64,000 bases of DNA from Paramacrobiotus metropolitanus (GCF_019649055.1 NW_026570224.1:868001-932000), one strand, 5' to 3'; positions 13,852 to 26,896 are shown, numbered from the stretch's first letter. Numbers and translations: made by a program. Notes: generated from the letters alone by a model not told the origin.

Positions 13852-14695
13852 ATGTCTTCCTCCTTGTGCATATTCGTAACCGTTTGGCTTTGCGCCGCTA
13901 TCATGACCACATTTTCGGCTCCCTTAGTTGATTCGGGTAAGTAAAATAATCGCGCTTATCTTTGATAACCTCTCAAACACAGCGGTCCAGAGATTTGTAA
14001 CTTTAGCAAAGCTATGTTACGTATGTTGCGGTGCGCTGCATAGAAACTCCATAAGAACTCTTCGGAAGTAATTTTAATAGTTTACATTCCGCCTTAATTA
14101 AAGTGTTACCTGTCGGCTGTGTGGTTGCGGCGTGCTCTCGATACATGTCAGTATTTTGTTTATCGATAGGTGCAACAGTTGTCAGCGAACCGGATGTTAG
14201 TGAAACGACGACACCAAATACCGATGTCGATGACAGCGAATATGATGACACTGATTTCGCCCAATCACAACCGGCGGAAAATCCCAATGATTCTTACGCA
14301 TCATCCAAACAATCCACGAATGACATACAGACCCAGTTTAATGCTAAAAAATTCGGTATGCGTACCTTATAATTATTACCTTTAACATAGGCTGCAGTAC
14401 TTATTGATCCCTTCTTGCAGCTGAAAAATGGAACCTACAAAATCCGAATGTGAAATCCAGTACGGACGATTCTGAAAAACAGAAAACGCTATCGATGAGA
14501 AGCAGTCAACCTTCTCAACAGTATCAACTTGGTGAACCTGAATACATTCCGGATTTGCCAGTTTTTGATCGAACTATCCTTCTGAGATTAAGGGAACAAA
14601 AACTTGCGGTAAGTTAAAAAACTGAAGTTGTTACTAATTTACTATTTGGTGCAACTGTCATTTCTTTATTTCAGGCTCAGAATGCAAGATCATGA
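13852..14695 (+). CDS. small acidic secreted protein, paralogue of the 41368-42893 gene
   Basis: Four exons, 13852-13936, 14170-14355, 14421-14608 and 14675-14695, sum to 480 nt (159 aa). Introns are phase 1, 1 and 0. Exon 1 is a clear signal peptide (MSSSLCIFVTVWLCAAIM, then TTFSAP). Exon 2 is acidic and Ser/Thr-rich with no Cys. Exon 3 starts near AEKWNL and ends with GEPEYIPDLPVFDR followed by a short Leu/Arg/Lys stretch. The last exon adds seven codons. The segment LGEP-x-Y-x-PD-x-PV-x-DR is shared with the gene at 42.8 kb, along with the signal exon and the first two intron phases. I do not recognise a known family. A secreted peptide precursor or lineage-specific extracellular protein are both possible. 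Confidence 0.75.
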
Positions 14696-17600
14696 TACGC
14701 TTCGATTCTCTGCCGTACTGTACATAGTTCCTGCCCATAAAATGTGATTTAGATTCTATTGTTGCCATTACTCTCTCTGCATGTAAATATGTCAACAACT
14801 GTTTTTTGTAATTGCGTTGCTTTGTCAACTTTAATTTTGCGTCCTGGCCAACCTGCATCAGGTCATACGATTAAAAAGCAATATCCTTGAATTTCCGTAC
14901 GATGGCGTCTTTGTTCCAGTTGCACACGCAATAACAATATTCAAAGAATTTAAGGCATATATTAATATTCAGAGAATTTAACGCATATTACTCAAATAGT
15001 AATTTATGTTACCCGTAGAATTCAATATGCCGTACAACCGCGCGTACAGCGCCGTACATACTACCCGCAACACAAAAATTAATGTTCATACCCGGTATCT
15101 ATACTTCAACTTCATACGAACATAATGCATTCATCATTAAAGACACTTGTGAATGCATTTACCAAATTGCTGCCCCTATTTTAGAAAAAATACTTATAGT
15201 AACAGTAAGTAACCCCAAGTCTCATTGTTTGTTCTGTTCTTTTAATCGATCGAAAGCCCATAAATAAAAGCCGCTGCACATTGTCTTCTTTGCAAGCCAT
15301 TAGCGGAAAAGTTGTTTTCTGCAAGGAGTTTTGGCATACAAAATATTTAGTACTTGTATATACATAATTATTAATTATTGGTGATTTTTTTCTTCCTAAT
15401 ACTGTTTCTTATTCATTTAGCGATACCATAGAATGACAGGCTGGACTGCTAGAATTCCGGAAAAAAACGAGCTTTTGTGCCCAGTTTGACAAAAAAGCAA
15501 CAAAACAAACAGCCGATATTGGTTTTTATCAATAACGTTAACGGTTTTGATCATTCCAGAGGCCGCCAGCATGGCGACAAAAAGTGAGGGGTGAAGGTAA
15601 CGATATTCGAGTGATGCATAGCAGGATGCGAAAACTCTTTGACTGCTGACTGATGTGATGTTTTGGTTAAGAAAAGCTCGAAAATCGTCAACATGAACAA
15701 CACTACCGAATAGAATGCCTGACCAGCTTCTAATCCTAACAATTTCCTTCCAAAACAATGAAAACATGAAGACTGTGGAAATAGCCTAACTTTTCGGTGG
15801 TTTGCAACCTAAACGTGTCGTACTTACGGCGCTGTGGTAGCTCAGTACATCTTCACTGGACCGAGTTAGGATAACCTCCACGTCGGTACTGGTGACAGCT
15901 GGTATGGTACATACATTAAATAGAACTAGTAGACCCCGCGCAAACTGCGCGGATTAAATCAACGTTGGAATACTTACTACAAAACTGTGAAATCATTTTC
16001 GTTACTGCAAACCTGCAGGACTATAATATTGTTGCAAAAAAATGGGGCGTAAAATAATTCAATTTCCCCGGCAAATACAGATACAGTAATGACAAAAGGA
16101 CAATTAATCCAAGCTTCGTTTATACCTCACTGACGCCTATCCATGATTTCACAATTTTTATGTGTACATTTAGCATTTCCAATGCGTAGACTGAAAAGAA
16201 CCTTGGACATTAAAAATGTGAGAATTTTACTCCGAAAAAGTTTTGTTTTTTGAGCAGTTTCCTAAGAAATTGTTTTAGTTTTTACCTGAACAGCCAGAGT
16301 CAGCCACCAATCGAACTTCGCTCAGATACTGTAAGTATATCCCCAAAAATTATTTGCGCCCATTCTGCGCATTTTAAATTTCATTCCGCCCGCTAATAGC
16401 AACCAACTGATTCGCAACCGCTATAGTCCTTGATTCCACTTTCTGGTTACAGTACTTCCCAGTTAATAATCACAATGTCTTCAATTATAATTATTTTCAA
16501 TGCGTAGTTGTTGTTGCTTTGATAGTTCATACGCAACATTAAAATTATTTAAAATTTTATTGCAATTATTGTGACATAAGATAGTATACTTTTAATTCGG
16601 CAATGGCCAGTTCACATAACAATAAGCTTGCGCTGGTAGAAACTAATTAAAATGATTGAAAGTTTAAACAGTAAAAACAGACCGCTGACTCTCCTTAATA
16701 TAAGATAGTTAATCCATAGGCCCCAAATTAAACCGTCAAGGAAATCTCATTGTCTTTTAGACTGCATAAATATAATGCATAATCATGTTATAACCAAGCG
16801 TCAAGTGCAATGCTTTTCTAAAAAATGTTCTATACCAAAGATTTCGAAAAATTTGCTCCCACAAAAGGTCGGATGAGATTCGGCAACAAAGACGCGTCGA
16901 TCACACCCGCCGTCGGAGCCCTAAATTTAAAACTGATCAAACCGCTTTGGCAGGCAGCTACTTCATCTGCAGATCTTTCAGACTAACAGTAAGTTCAGTC
17001 CCCGCTTCCCCACCGTGATATGTGATCGTGAACCCTTTGAAAATCTTCTTTCAACCCTTTCATTTTCTTCCTCGACACTGACTTTCGATGAAAAATCAAT
17101 AAGCTCAAAAGCTCCCGAATGATATACGCTAAGGTTTGAATTTAATTCCGTATTGTGTTTAGCGGAGTTGTCAGAATTGCCTTTCTGGCTGTCTCACAGA
17201 CTTTCACTCTGTTGGAGACAGTGGTGGTGTGGTTGGGTTTGCAGTGGTGGGTGCTTGACTTTCCCCGTAGACTCCGTATGTTAAGCTTTTTTAAAATTTA
17301 ATTTTCTTTTGAGTCTCAAATATTTTAGAAAAACTAACCCGTTTCTGCTGATCTATGATCGAAGCGCTATCGAACGATCTATAGACACCAAAGTTTGGTT
17401 CAGTGTATCGTTTGCAAAAGGGAGATACGAATGGAATTTTGCTAAGGCTTACGCTATTAATATATAGAGAAGAGATTAGCAAAGCTAATTCCGGTTAACG
17501 CAGCGGAGGCGATCGCAAGGCTGGACGACTTGGTTGACCAGTGTCCAGCCAAGAAAACCCATTAGGGTGTGTCTTGGGATGCATATCCCGATGCTGTATA

Positions 17601-20376
17601 AGCAATGCAGTTTCGGTTGTGGATGTTTATTCATGTGTAGTGATTGTGCATTTCTGTTAGTGCATTTTCAGTTCCTGTTGTGTTGGAGTAAAGGTTGTTC
17701 TCGTGTAACAAGTTGTTCTTCCCTCCCGCCCACCCTCTTTGGAGAGGAGACGGGGGGTTGTTTTAGCAAGGACAGCTGGGCCGGTTGCGCCGGTGTCCCG
17801 TGTTCCGGTGCTAGTGTCTTCACCTAATGCCCAAATAAAATTGAATCGTTACGCGCTGCTGTGGTTGTTACCGTAGACTGCGTTAAATCGCATCTATCCC
17901 GCGTTCATGGTTCTCACGACCTTACAGATGAATAGCTAAACTTTTACCAGTGCTACTTATACCGGCAGTATTCTGTATTAACCATTACTTTTTTCAATTT
18001 TTTTGTTTGGATTAATGGTCTTCGGCCTAATTTTACCGTCGGGAGATGCAAGTCCCTAAATAAACCGGAGTCCAATCGATCGACATGCATATATGATCAT
18101 GCCACAGCTTTTGCTGTTAATGTTTCGCGCATGACCTTTCTGTGTAATCATTTTCCACCCATTCCCTTGCGTTCCATTTTTTATAGTGAATAATCCGTTT
18201 TAAAAGTCCTTTTTTGTTACTTTCGCCTGTGCCAGCGCCCATGTCGCACATTCCGTTATTGGTTCGCCATATCCGCTAGTTGGCACGGACGCTCTTCTCG
18301 TAAACTATACTCCTGTAGTCCTTTGTATATCTGTTTGGATTGACGTTCAGATGACTTGCAAACTTCAAAAACTACTTCCGCACGCTTGTCCGAGCGTACG
18401 GCGTTTCCATCCATCTTTTCAAATTACGCACACTGCGCATCCTGTGTGTTTTGGACATGGTTTCATTCGGGCGTCTCTCTCCGGTTGCTGAAAATTCGAT
18501 TTTACAAAACGCCAACTGGTGATGTGGCAAAGCTATTGGTACGGCACCATAGCAGCCTAAAAAGTCATGCAAGAACATGTAGCTGCATTGATTAATACGA
18601 GACGGAATAGGTATATCGAAAGACTGAAAGGTCACGCGCTGGTGAAAGGTGGTGTTGCGGAGGGCGCGGAGCATCACCGATTTTAATTACTTATAAGTTT
18701 ATATTATCTTTGGCTGATTACGCCGTTCGCAATTATCTACTGCCTATATACCCTGGTTTACTATATTATATCTTTTCTTAACAGACACCAATTTAGAGTT
18801 ATACTATCAAAAGTTGCAAACACAGTAACTATGTACCATGATTTTGATCAACAACGATTAATATCTCACAAAGAGTATTATCAAGTAAAATGGTAGTGCA
18901 GCAAAAAATGTGCGCCGCATCCTTGCACATCAAACCCATTTCGGTTGCTGTGGGATATGCAAGAGCACGGACGGAAGAATTAAGATGAGAAATCCAGCCG
19001 TTTATACGCGTGCCTGGAAGCTAGGTACATCTATTCGCGCCACTAGCTTTCGAAACGCTAAGGCCAGGGGAAGTCGGGGCCGGTGATAGTTAGCCAAGGA
19101 GATTGGACAGCGATTACATAAGCACGCTGGTTTACCTCGCTTCCTTGAATTCCATCGAAATCCTGTCGCTCGAAATCCAACGGGTCAACCCGGTTTCAAT
19201 CAAATTAATTCTGGATCTCACATCCTGAAACCGATTTAAAAATCAACATGTGAATGAAGTATACATATTTGGTGCGACCACGAAAATAAAGCACTTACAC
19301 CTAGCAAAACTTTAACAGAACTTGAAAATTACGATTTTAAAACAGTTAGCATAGCGAAAATTAAGTAACAGGTGAAATCATCTAGACGCGATTTGGACCA
19401 ACCAGTAGAAGTTGTGATTCTGTGAACGGAGCGAAAGGCAGCGTCGAGAAAGGTTATATCACGTTGTGCATGGAACCAAAGGTAGTGCCAAAGGTTAGCA
19501 CATGGAGCAAAAGGTAGCATGAAGAATTGTGGAACGAGTGAAAAGTAGTGAAATGTCCACCTAATTTTTAATAAAAAAATAATAAATATCAGGATATTAC
19601 GAAATAATAAATGTTTAGTGGCTGAGCGCCAAAGAGTAACTGCAAGTTCAACTTGCGCCGGAAGTTGAGTTTTATTCTAAATATATTGAGAAACGAACTG
19701 ACTCTAGAAGAGCCAGGGACAGCTCATAAGCAGGCAGGTGTCTTCGTATCCATGGATTACCGGAGTTGCATTTGCGATTGCAAACAACAACTGAGAGTTC
19801 GCTGTACGCGGCAGCGCAAAACCTATTAAGACTTCGACTGAGGACCGTTTACAAATTTGCGGCGGCGTTTGCGTACGACCTGTTTGACCGTTCAAACCCG
19901 GCCGGAGCTGTTCATACCTAGCAATGCTTCCCAGACTGGATATAAGTCGTTTTAGAGTTTAAAGAGTCCAAGAAAACAATTTCGTCAAGAAAACCGGAAG
20001 ACAATCTAAACATGCAAGAAAATAAGAGGTGCTAAGCGGAACCAGTGGTGGTAAGAAGGATAAATTAAATACCAACAACAGTGAAAATCAGTGTTTTTGT
20101 AATCTGGTGTAATTTGCAAACTAAACCTGTCATGGCAGTTATGAACGAGCTGGAGGTTCTGGATTTGGCTGCAACGGATTTCAGAACATTACCAAGGGCT
20201 TCTTCAATAAGTTACCGGCTTCGCTCAAGACTCTGTAGATATTGCAGTTTCGTTGTCTTGTTTTTCCAAAACAGAATAAAACTGCAAAACATTTGCTAAT
20301 TAGAGCAAGCAGGTAATAAACAATAGTTTGCAATATTAAAACCTCTGTATGCAGAAGGATGTATTAAGCACAGAAT
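14696..20376. other. long stretch without a supported gene
   Basis: I see no conserved domain in 5.7 kb. A minus-strand frame of 116 codons at 15417-15767 is hydrophobic but unrecognised. A relatively GC-rich block at 17480-17830 is followed by a polyadenylation-like AATAAA at about 17834. One copy of a dispersed repeat lies near 19390-19620. Confidence 0.4.
19390..19620. repeat. dispersed degenerate repeat, copy 1
   Basis: Contains several AAAGGTAG words (GGAGCGAAAGG, CCAAAGGTAGTG, GCAAAAGGTAGC) followed by GATATTACGAAA and TTTAGTG. The same order of words occurs at about 33500-33790, so these look like two diverged copies of one unclassified interspersed repeat. Confidence 0.4.
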
Positions 20377-20385
20377 TACATTATA

Positions 20386-21181
20386 GGGTGCGACTATTGT
20401 CACCCCCCCTTTCGGCTGTTGCCACCCCCTTGCACGCCCTTTTGACTATTGTCACTCCCTTTTTTTAAATAAAATAAACACCCCCTTTGGCTATTGCCAC
20501 TCGTCGGTCATTTTTTTCAACATTGTTGCTGGGTTGACCTTTCAGCCAACTTAGTAATAGTATTTTACAGTACTTGATAGTAAGTATACTTGATAGAATA
20601 AAATATGCATAATTATAGTACTTATTGTTTTGATGTCTTAAGTTTCTTAGGTTTTCTTAGGTTTTCTTAAGCCACCAACCAGACTTTCGTCATTGATCGA
20701 TCGAAAAAGTTGCCAGAAAACGATCCCCAGCGCAAGACTCTAGTTTATAAATCCGCCACAAAGCGCATACGGCAAAGACCACGAGCAAACGACCGTTCCA
20801 ACGCACGCGAAGGGCAGAATGCTTAGTACGTACATTCTGACGAAAGCACCATGCGGTATCAGTGTGACTGTCTCGCATCATGTACAGACGGGCTTCCATG
20901 TCGTCACACGATGGCCTCGAACGTCCACCAGAAGGAACCGCTGTTTCGTGCAAAGGATTGCCTCGATCGCTGGTCAAGAAATGCCAACCTAACTGGCACG
21001 AATAAAATTGAAAAAGAGCCGCTGATGGCAAAATTATAAGGATAAATTGAAAGGTGGTGACAATAGCCAAAAGGGCGTGTTGTGAGGGGTGACAATAGTC
21101 AAAGGGGGTGTTTATTTTATTAAAATAAAGGGGGTGGCAATAATCAAAAGGGGGTGCAAGGGGGTGACAATAGTCATTTCC
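20386..21181 (+). mobile_element. Mutator-like (MULE) DNA transposon remnant with long inverted repeats
   Basis: The element is 796 bp and is flanked by identical 9-bp sequences TACATTATA at 20377-20385 and 21182-21190, the duplication length typical of Mutator-like elements. Terminal inverted repeats of about 120-130 bp (left 20386-20506, right about 21050-21181) share GACTATTGTCACC and are built of several copies of a GGGGTGRCAATARTC unit alternating in polarity between the two ends. Inside, a plus-strand frame at 20851-21039 encodes YQCDC, then GLPCRH, a CxCx9CxH SWIM zinc finger as found at the C-terminus of MULE transposases. The rest of the transposase is absent and a stop lies just upstream of this frame, so this is a deleted, non-autonomous copy. 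Confidence 0.78.
20851..21039 (+). pseudogene. MULE transposase C-terminal fragment with SWIM zinc finger
   Basis: A 62-codon fragment with Cys5, Cys7, Cys17 and His19 arranged as CxCx9CxH, the SWIM signature, followed by a short charged tail (FRAKDCLDRW). In intact MULE transposases this finger follows the DDE catalytic core. No core is present here, so it cannot be an active enzyme. Confidence 0.65.
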
Positions 21182-21842
21182 TACATTATATTACATCCTG
21201 CTTATCGAAACTCCTCGCCACTTAGACATTAACTATAATAACACAAAACACAGTGACATATGGGATTGTCGTGTATAAGCGTTCACGCCGATTAAGGCTC
21301 CATGAACCATCTTTACTCTTCCACGCCTGTAATGTCAGTCGGTAGGCAACTCTTATAACAAACTGTAACAGCTAGATTATGGTGGAAATGAAGAACGACT
21401 TAGGAACACAAGAATCAGGAATCCCCAAGCAGGAACACTCCAACTACAACTTCCGGTCGCAGGTTCTATGAGGATCAGAAAAGAGCTAGGACGATTGTGT
21501 CACGAGCAAACCTAAGCACGAGTATTCTATGCAATAATCCGGGAACGATCATGTACATCAGAAGGAACAATTAAGTATTGCTGTCTCTTTATCCAATTCT
21601 CAACATAGTCCACAACACAAGGAAATTGTAATTAAAAAACAGTCTCAAGAAGTGAATCCCAAGACTCTCAGTGAGAGACTGATGCCGATATTAGCGAGAA
21701 CAAGAACTTATATAGACTTCGCGCTATGAGATCATATACACCGCTAGTAAAAGAGAACAGCAAATCACAGCGTTGATTGACTAGATTATTGTTTATATTG
21801 CAGGTGGAAGGCGGACAGTCATCATCCGTACGTACATCCAGG

Positions 21843-21875
21843 GCGTGATCCTACTCCCACACGTCAGGATCACGC
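21843..21875. repeat. inverted repeat, 10-bp perfect stem
   Basis: GCGTGATCCT at 21843-21852 and its exact complement AGGATCACGC at 21866-21875 are separated by 13 nt. No gene nearby explains it. Confidence 0.85.
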
Positions 21876-24713
21876 ATCACTAGGGTAGTATAATACTTAA
21901 CACATTTCATAGAAATTAGTGCATTAACGTATTTTATGGCTGTCCATCCACAACCATAATTACTGTTATACGGAAGCGGTCATCTAACTGGTCAGTAACT
22001 TAATCGAAACAGATTAAATTAGGACAACGTTTGATTGCAATCCACATTAGTACGGGTAGCTATGTTTAAGAAGAAAATCTTAGAGTGAACTCCTTGAGGC
22101 TGTGAACCGATAAAAGGTAGCTAAAGTTTGTGAACACAATGCAATATAGCGACCGAAAAATGAGAATCAAAATAGGTAAACTAATTTTTTACATTTACTC
22201 ATAGAAATCTTGAGGTCTGTAAGAAGTAGTTTTCAAGGAACTTTAATACAAAGCTTTATGAGAATGGCAGGAAAATTCACAATACTACCAGAAATCGTCA
22301 ATTCACATTAGTTAGGCTCAAAATTCAGTTATGAAGATTTCAGCGAAGGAAATCTGTGACACACGCTTAAAAAAATCGAACTTTAAACCTTAACAAACAT
22401 CAAATAACTGCACGGCAATGATGCATCACATATCTGCATCGAGCGGGCAATTTTGGGAGCGCAAAAACGTGCGACATTTTCCCTTATGGTGTGCTTTCAT
22501 TCCAGTCTGTAACTTCACTTTGCAGTTTGCACCTTGTTGCTGCCTGTTACCTATATATGTATTGCCTACCGAATTCAGTGCTTCCAAATTAACTAAAAAA
22601 TTAAAAAAGTTCCTATAATTAACGATTAATTTAAAACAGTTAGTTAACGCTACCAGTTGCAAGTTAATAACCGCCAGCCGGTCAGCGAATTAATCAATAC
22701 TCTGTACACCATTTATCCGCAAAATTTTTAAATCTAATGGACCCGTTGTTAATTAATTAATTATAATTAGACTTTTTAACACGTCGTGGTAACTTATAAG
22801 TTATGTTAGAGACTTATGCGCCCTACGCGCACTTTCTGGTTTACGCTACCAGAATGTGTTTGCATGAGTCAGCATGACCAATTAACACTAATTATAATGT
22901 TATTAATTAGTTATTAAGATTGTGCACGTAGCAGTGTCGACGATACCCGATAGGCGTTAGCAATACTTATTAATGGATAATTATTGAGGTGTACGATCAC
23001 GGCATATCGCAGTGAAATGTAAGCTTTAAAATGTGTGCACATGAGTTTGCATGAGAAATATCCAAATTGGCGACTTTGACGCTCGAATATTCTACTCTCG
23101 AGTAGCTTTTCTAGAGCAACATTTACGAATATTTGGGGCGTGGATACAAACGTGCAAAAGACACCTCATCGCAATATGGACCAGTTATGAGCGCTTATCT
23201 TATCTCGTGCGTTACTCAGCTTTTGCAGAATTTTCACAATTGTCAGGATTTACTAAATTTCCGGTCTATTTTGAACCGGACTATTGATTTTCGGGGTTGA
23301 GACAAAGTTTAAGAGTATAACAGTTGTTAGACGAAATGCAGCTGCAATTTTGGGAACTGAATGCGCGAGAGGAATTTTCGTAGAGAATCAGTAATTATAG
23401 TTATTCTTCGGTATTAAAATTCTGAATAACTTTACTGAGTATTGTAACGATCGAAATTAGAATGTACCGCCAGCAAGAGTGTCAATTGCCTTTCTCTACG
23501 GATTATTGGTTGTTGTGTTATGAAGATCAGAATCCTTATTTTCCTACATTTTATTGACCGCATGTCACGGTCAGAAATATCTTGAAATTAGTATTGCTGC
23601 AGCTTGCTCTGCGCCTTCCGCGTTTCTTGCCTCACGCTTATGCGTTCTTGCTCCTCACTTCGCGTTGCTCGTTGTATCTTGCTACGTTGTACTTTCTAAT
23701 AAACTTTTTGCGATGACCTTGCGTTACGTTGCTTAACCGCCATGGGATGATGGTGCTTCTCCCATTGTTGTCACCTGTGTAAGCGTAGTCAGCTTCCGGT
23801 CAGCATCGCTGCCGACCGAGCCAGCCTTTCCCACACTAACAGCCGACAGATCGTGGTAAGGTGATCAACCAAGTTGAAACCAACCCACTAGCACAACCGG
23901 TTGCTATTACAGTATTTACCTTCGCAAAATTGTTGCAAAGAAACGTAAGAGTACCTGTAGCCAAATAAGAATCCAGTCTAGTCTGGCTTTGTGTAACGGA
24001 TTAGGCCGCTGTTAAGCGCAGTAAAGGGTGCACTTTCGTACCGGCAGATTACACTAACAGCTTTCCTGTCCAGGCCAGTTCATCCCTAAATATAAAGGGG
24101 ATTTTACACAGTGCTGTCGTTAACAGCAGTGCAGTTCTGGCTGCTAACTGGCACCGCGGATCAAAAGAACCCTTGGTGCCAGTTCGTAATTACTAATACC
24201 ATTTTTGATATATAGCTGTAGTGTTGAAAATATATAGCTGCAGTGTAATGTTTGCAAACTGTGTAAAACAGCTTCGACATTTGTTAGTTTTCAGTTGCTC
24301 TACTTAGAACTGAATTCATTCAAAATGGTTTATTGCAATAATTTGAAACGCGCAATTATTTCCAAGTACCAAGCATAAGCAACTGAAGTTCTTTATGCAT
24401 TGTAGAGGTAGTAGTCATGCATTTACAATTTACAGTATGTAGGCTACGAGAATCTACGTCTTTGAACAGTTGTATTCAACGAACGTTGTGCGAGTAGGTA
24501 GCTGATGAAGTCGCTAAATTTGTAAAGTTATTGTTTAGCGGTACCTCAAAACTAGCCTTTGTCCTTAGCATTTTTGGGTCATAATTTTTTGTGCTGGTTC
24601 TGTTTGATTCGTTTTCTGGAGTATAGTTCCTCAAATTTCCGATACGTCACAACAATTTACTGACTTTATCCCCGCGCCGTATTATAACAAGTGCTATATC
24701 TGTGCATGAGATG

Positions 24714-24737
24714 TAGCACTTACTCGAGTAAGTGCTA
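24714..24737. repeat. perfect 24-bp palindrome
   Basis: The half-site TAGCACTTACTC is followed directly by its exact reverse complement with no spacer. A further AGTGCTATATC copy of one arm lies at about 24690, so the arm occurs three times within 50 bp. Confidence 0.9.
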
Positions 24738-26896
24738 TATCCCTACTCTTTTATTTTACTAGCCGTGATTATTGTAACGTTAACGTTATTGTCGTAGTTG
24801 GGGACTGTAAAAATACGATTTACCGTCTCAGTTTTTTAGGCTATCTTTTGTGCTGTACAATGAATGACAGATTCAACACAAAAGAGCTGACTTATATGAT
24901 ATCCGTGGACCAATTGTTCAGTTGGCGCAACGCAGTCTGGCGGGACTAACTTAATCTCCTCAGTATCGTAATTTCTCGGCCAAGGTAAAGTTTTGCCGGA
25001 AGGTTCTTACGCATCATCATTAATCGCGATTCTGTTAACAGCGGCCGGTATTGCGGGGTGTACATCTGTCTCGTGTTCAATATAATTTTATAGGGCCACA
25101 AAAAACAATATAAATTAAATCGCAATTGTGTGGTCACTACCGTACCCACAAATTCAATTGCCTTTTCGACAAAGCTATCGAAAAGAACCGTGGACATGGT
25201 CGGTTGAGTAACCATTTTATGAAGTTTGGGCAAGGCATGGACGTCACGAACAAGTACTGCATTTCGATATTTTTTCTGCTATATATATTCGAGGCTTTCC
25301 GTGTTTGTTACTTGACAAGTTATGCTTGTTTAAGTTAAACTCCTATGCTACAGGCTATGCATAGCCTAGCTTCTTCGTTCACTTACCGTCTGTAGCAAAA
25401 CACTTTATAAATCGAGCGGCAAAACATTTTCTGTTGATAGTTAACATTCGAGTTTTGATTGTCACCCGGGTGCCTTGCTACGCTGCCTTTCGTCGAGCTT
25501 TGCCGACAACTGCAAGTCCGTAGCAGATTCTACCGTATCTTGTTAGTACTAAATCCCATCTGGGAACTTTGGTCTAACGCTCGCACGGCTTCCCGGTTAA
25601 GGCAATCTTCCTGTTAAGTGACTGGCCCATAATTTGCCAATATTTGGACACCAAGACCATCACTTGTCAACAATATAACAGCAGTCATCTTCACCTGCCA
25701 ACTTAACAGGTAACCTTTACCATACTTTTCTCACGAATTCTAGCTACGAAATCTCCTATTGCAATTATCATATTTCAAAATATTTTGTCTGCCAGAATAT
25801 GTGGTAAAAATGTATGCGCGCGTTCTTATCAAAAACCTCCGCATAATGTATTAATTGTAAAATTATTTGCGTGTACTACCGCATGGTTAACTTGAAATAA
25901 TTACGAGTTCAAATTTGTTTTGCCGGTGTTGCCTTTGCGAGCATAATTAAAAATTGTGGAAGCTCTTTGTTTCTTTGCATATTCAGCACCGTATATAGAA
26001 GTACCCCAAGAGTCAAAATGTGGTTGCAGTTTGAGTTTATTATTATGCCACTTACTTGTTGTTATTAATTTGGATGGGTAAATTTGACTTTATTAAACTT
26101 TTATGTCCTGCAGTTTTATATGCAAATAAGAGTATACATACAACAATGACATCATTACATAATTTCTCGAGCATGCATTCACAAAATTTCGTCGAAAGCA
26201 TATTATGATATGCTGTAATGTTCCGTTAACGTATAACGTCATTTTAACTAACTAACTAACGTCATTTTTGTACAATATTGAATAGGCACGTGATACGTTA
26301 GTAGTACGGAATATGTTTAAAATTTGCTTCTTGAGGTTTCTCTTAAAAGAATACTGAAACAGTGCAAAGCTGGGTAGGAAAAAACACAAATATCTAGATT
26401 AGTAGGCAGATTATGTAACTTGCTGAGGCACGTGTCAGGTAAATGAATGCACTTTTCGGTAGCACTTCGTAACGATGGCTCATTGATAATCGAAATTTCA
26501 CACTCCGTCACCCATGCATGTTAAAGTTATGTAGTGCTTCCCGAAATCTGCAAATTGGAGGAAAACTAGTCAATAATCTAATTAAGCAAAAGCCGGCACA
26601 AGCAGGAACCGTCAGTGTCAAAGTCATTGCCTTAAGTGATCGATAATTTATCATTATCCAACAACAGCGGTTGTCTAGATGCAAAACCGTTTACCAAAAA
26701 ATTACAGCCAACCGCTAGACTTGTTGATCCCTCAAGGTGCATCCCAATTATTCATCGACTGCATTTTATATGACATGCCTTTTCTGTCTTTCTCACGATC
26801 AGATCAACCCACCATTATTTGCCTGTTGCAGGTCAAACCTCAAAACCTCGTTGAGAAAATTCGTTTATAATTACGGTTACAAGATTTGCGGTCAAC

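Larger units (their letters stand above)
21191..26896. other. long stretch without a supported gene
   Basis: No domain was recognised in 5.7 kb. It contains a perfect 10-bp-stem hairpin (21843-21875), a perfect 24-bp palindrome (24714-24737) and an unidentified minus-strand frame at 24946-25233. Confidence 0.4.

Noticed and set aside
15417-15767. Minus-strand frame of 116 codons, hydrophobic
   Set aside because: No recognisable domain, and the composition fits a chance frame in AT-rich DNA.
15825-15900. tRNA-like stretch containing GTGGTAGCTCAGT
   Set aside because: It resembles an A box only. No B box at the right distance and no cloverleaf could be drawn.
20690-21070. 126-codon minus-strand frame inside the MULE
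   Set aside because: It is antisense to the SWIM fragment and runs into the inverted repeat. It is best explained as a shadow.
24946-25233. Minus-strand frame containing LPKLHK, which recalls the LPKIHK motif of some reverse transcriptases
   Set aside because: The RPI and later motifs that should follow are absent, and a similar LPKLHK occurs by chance in the unrelated Kazal gene.
26240-26265. TAACTAAC tandem words
   Set aside because: Too short to be more than a minor simple repeat.
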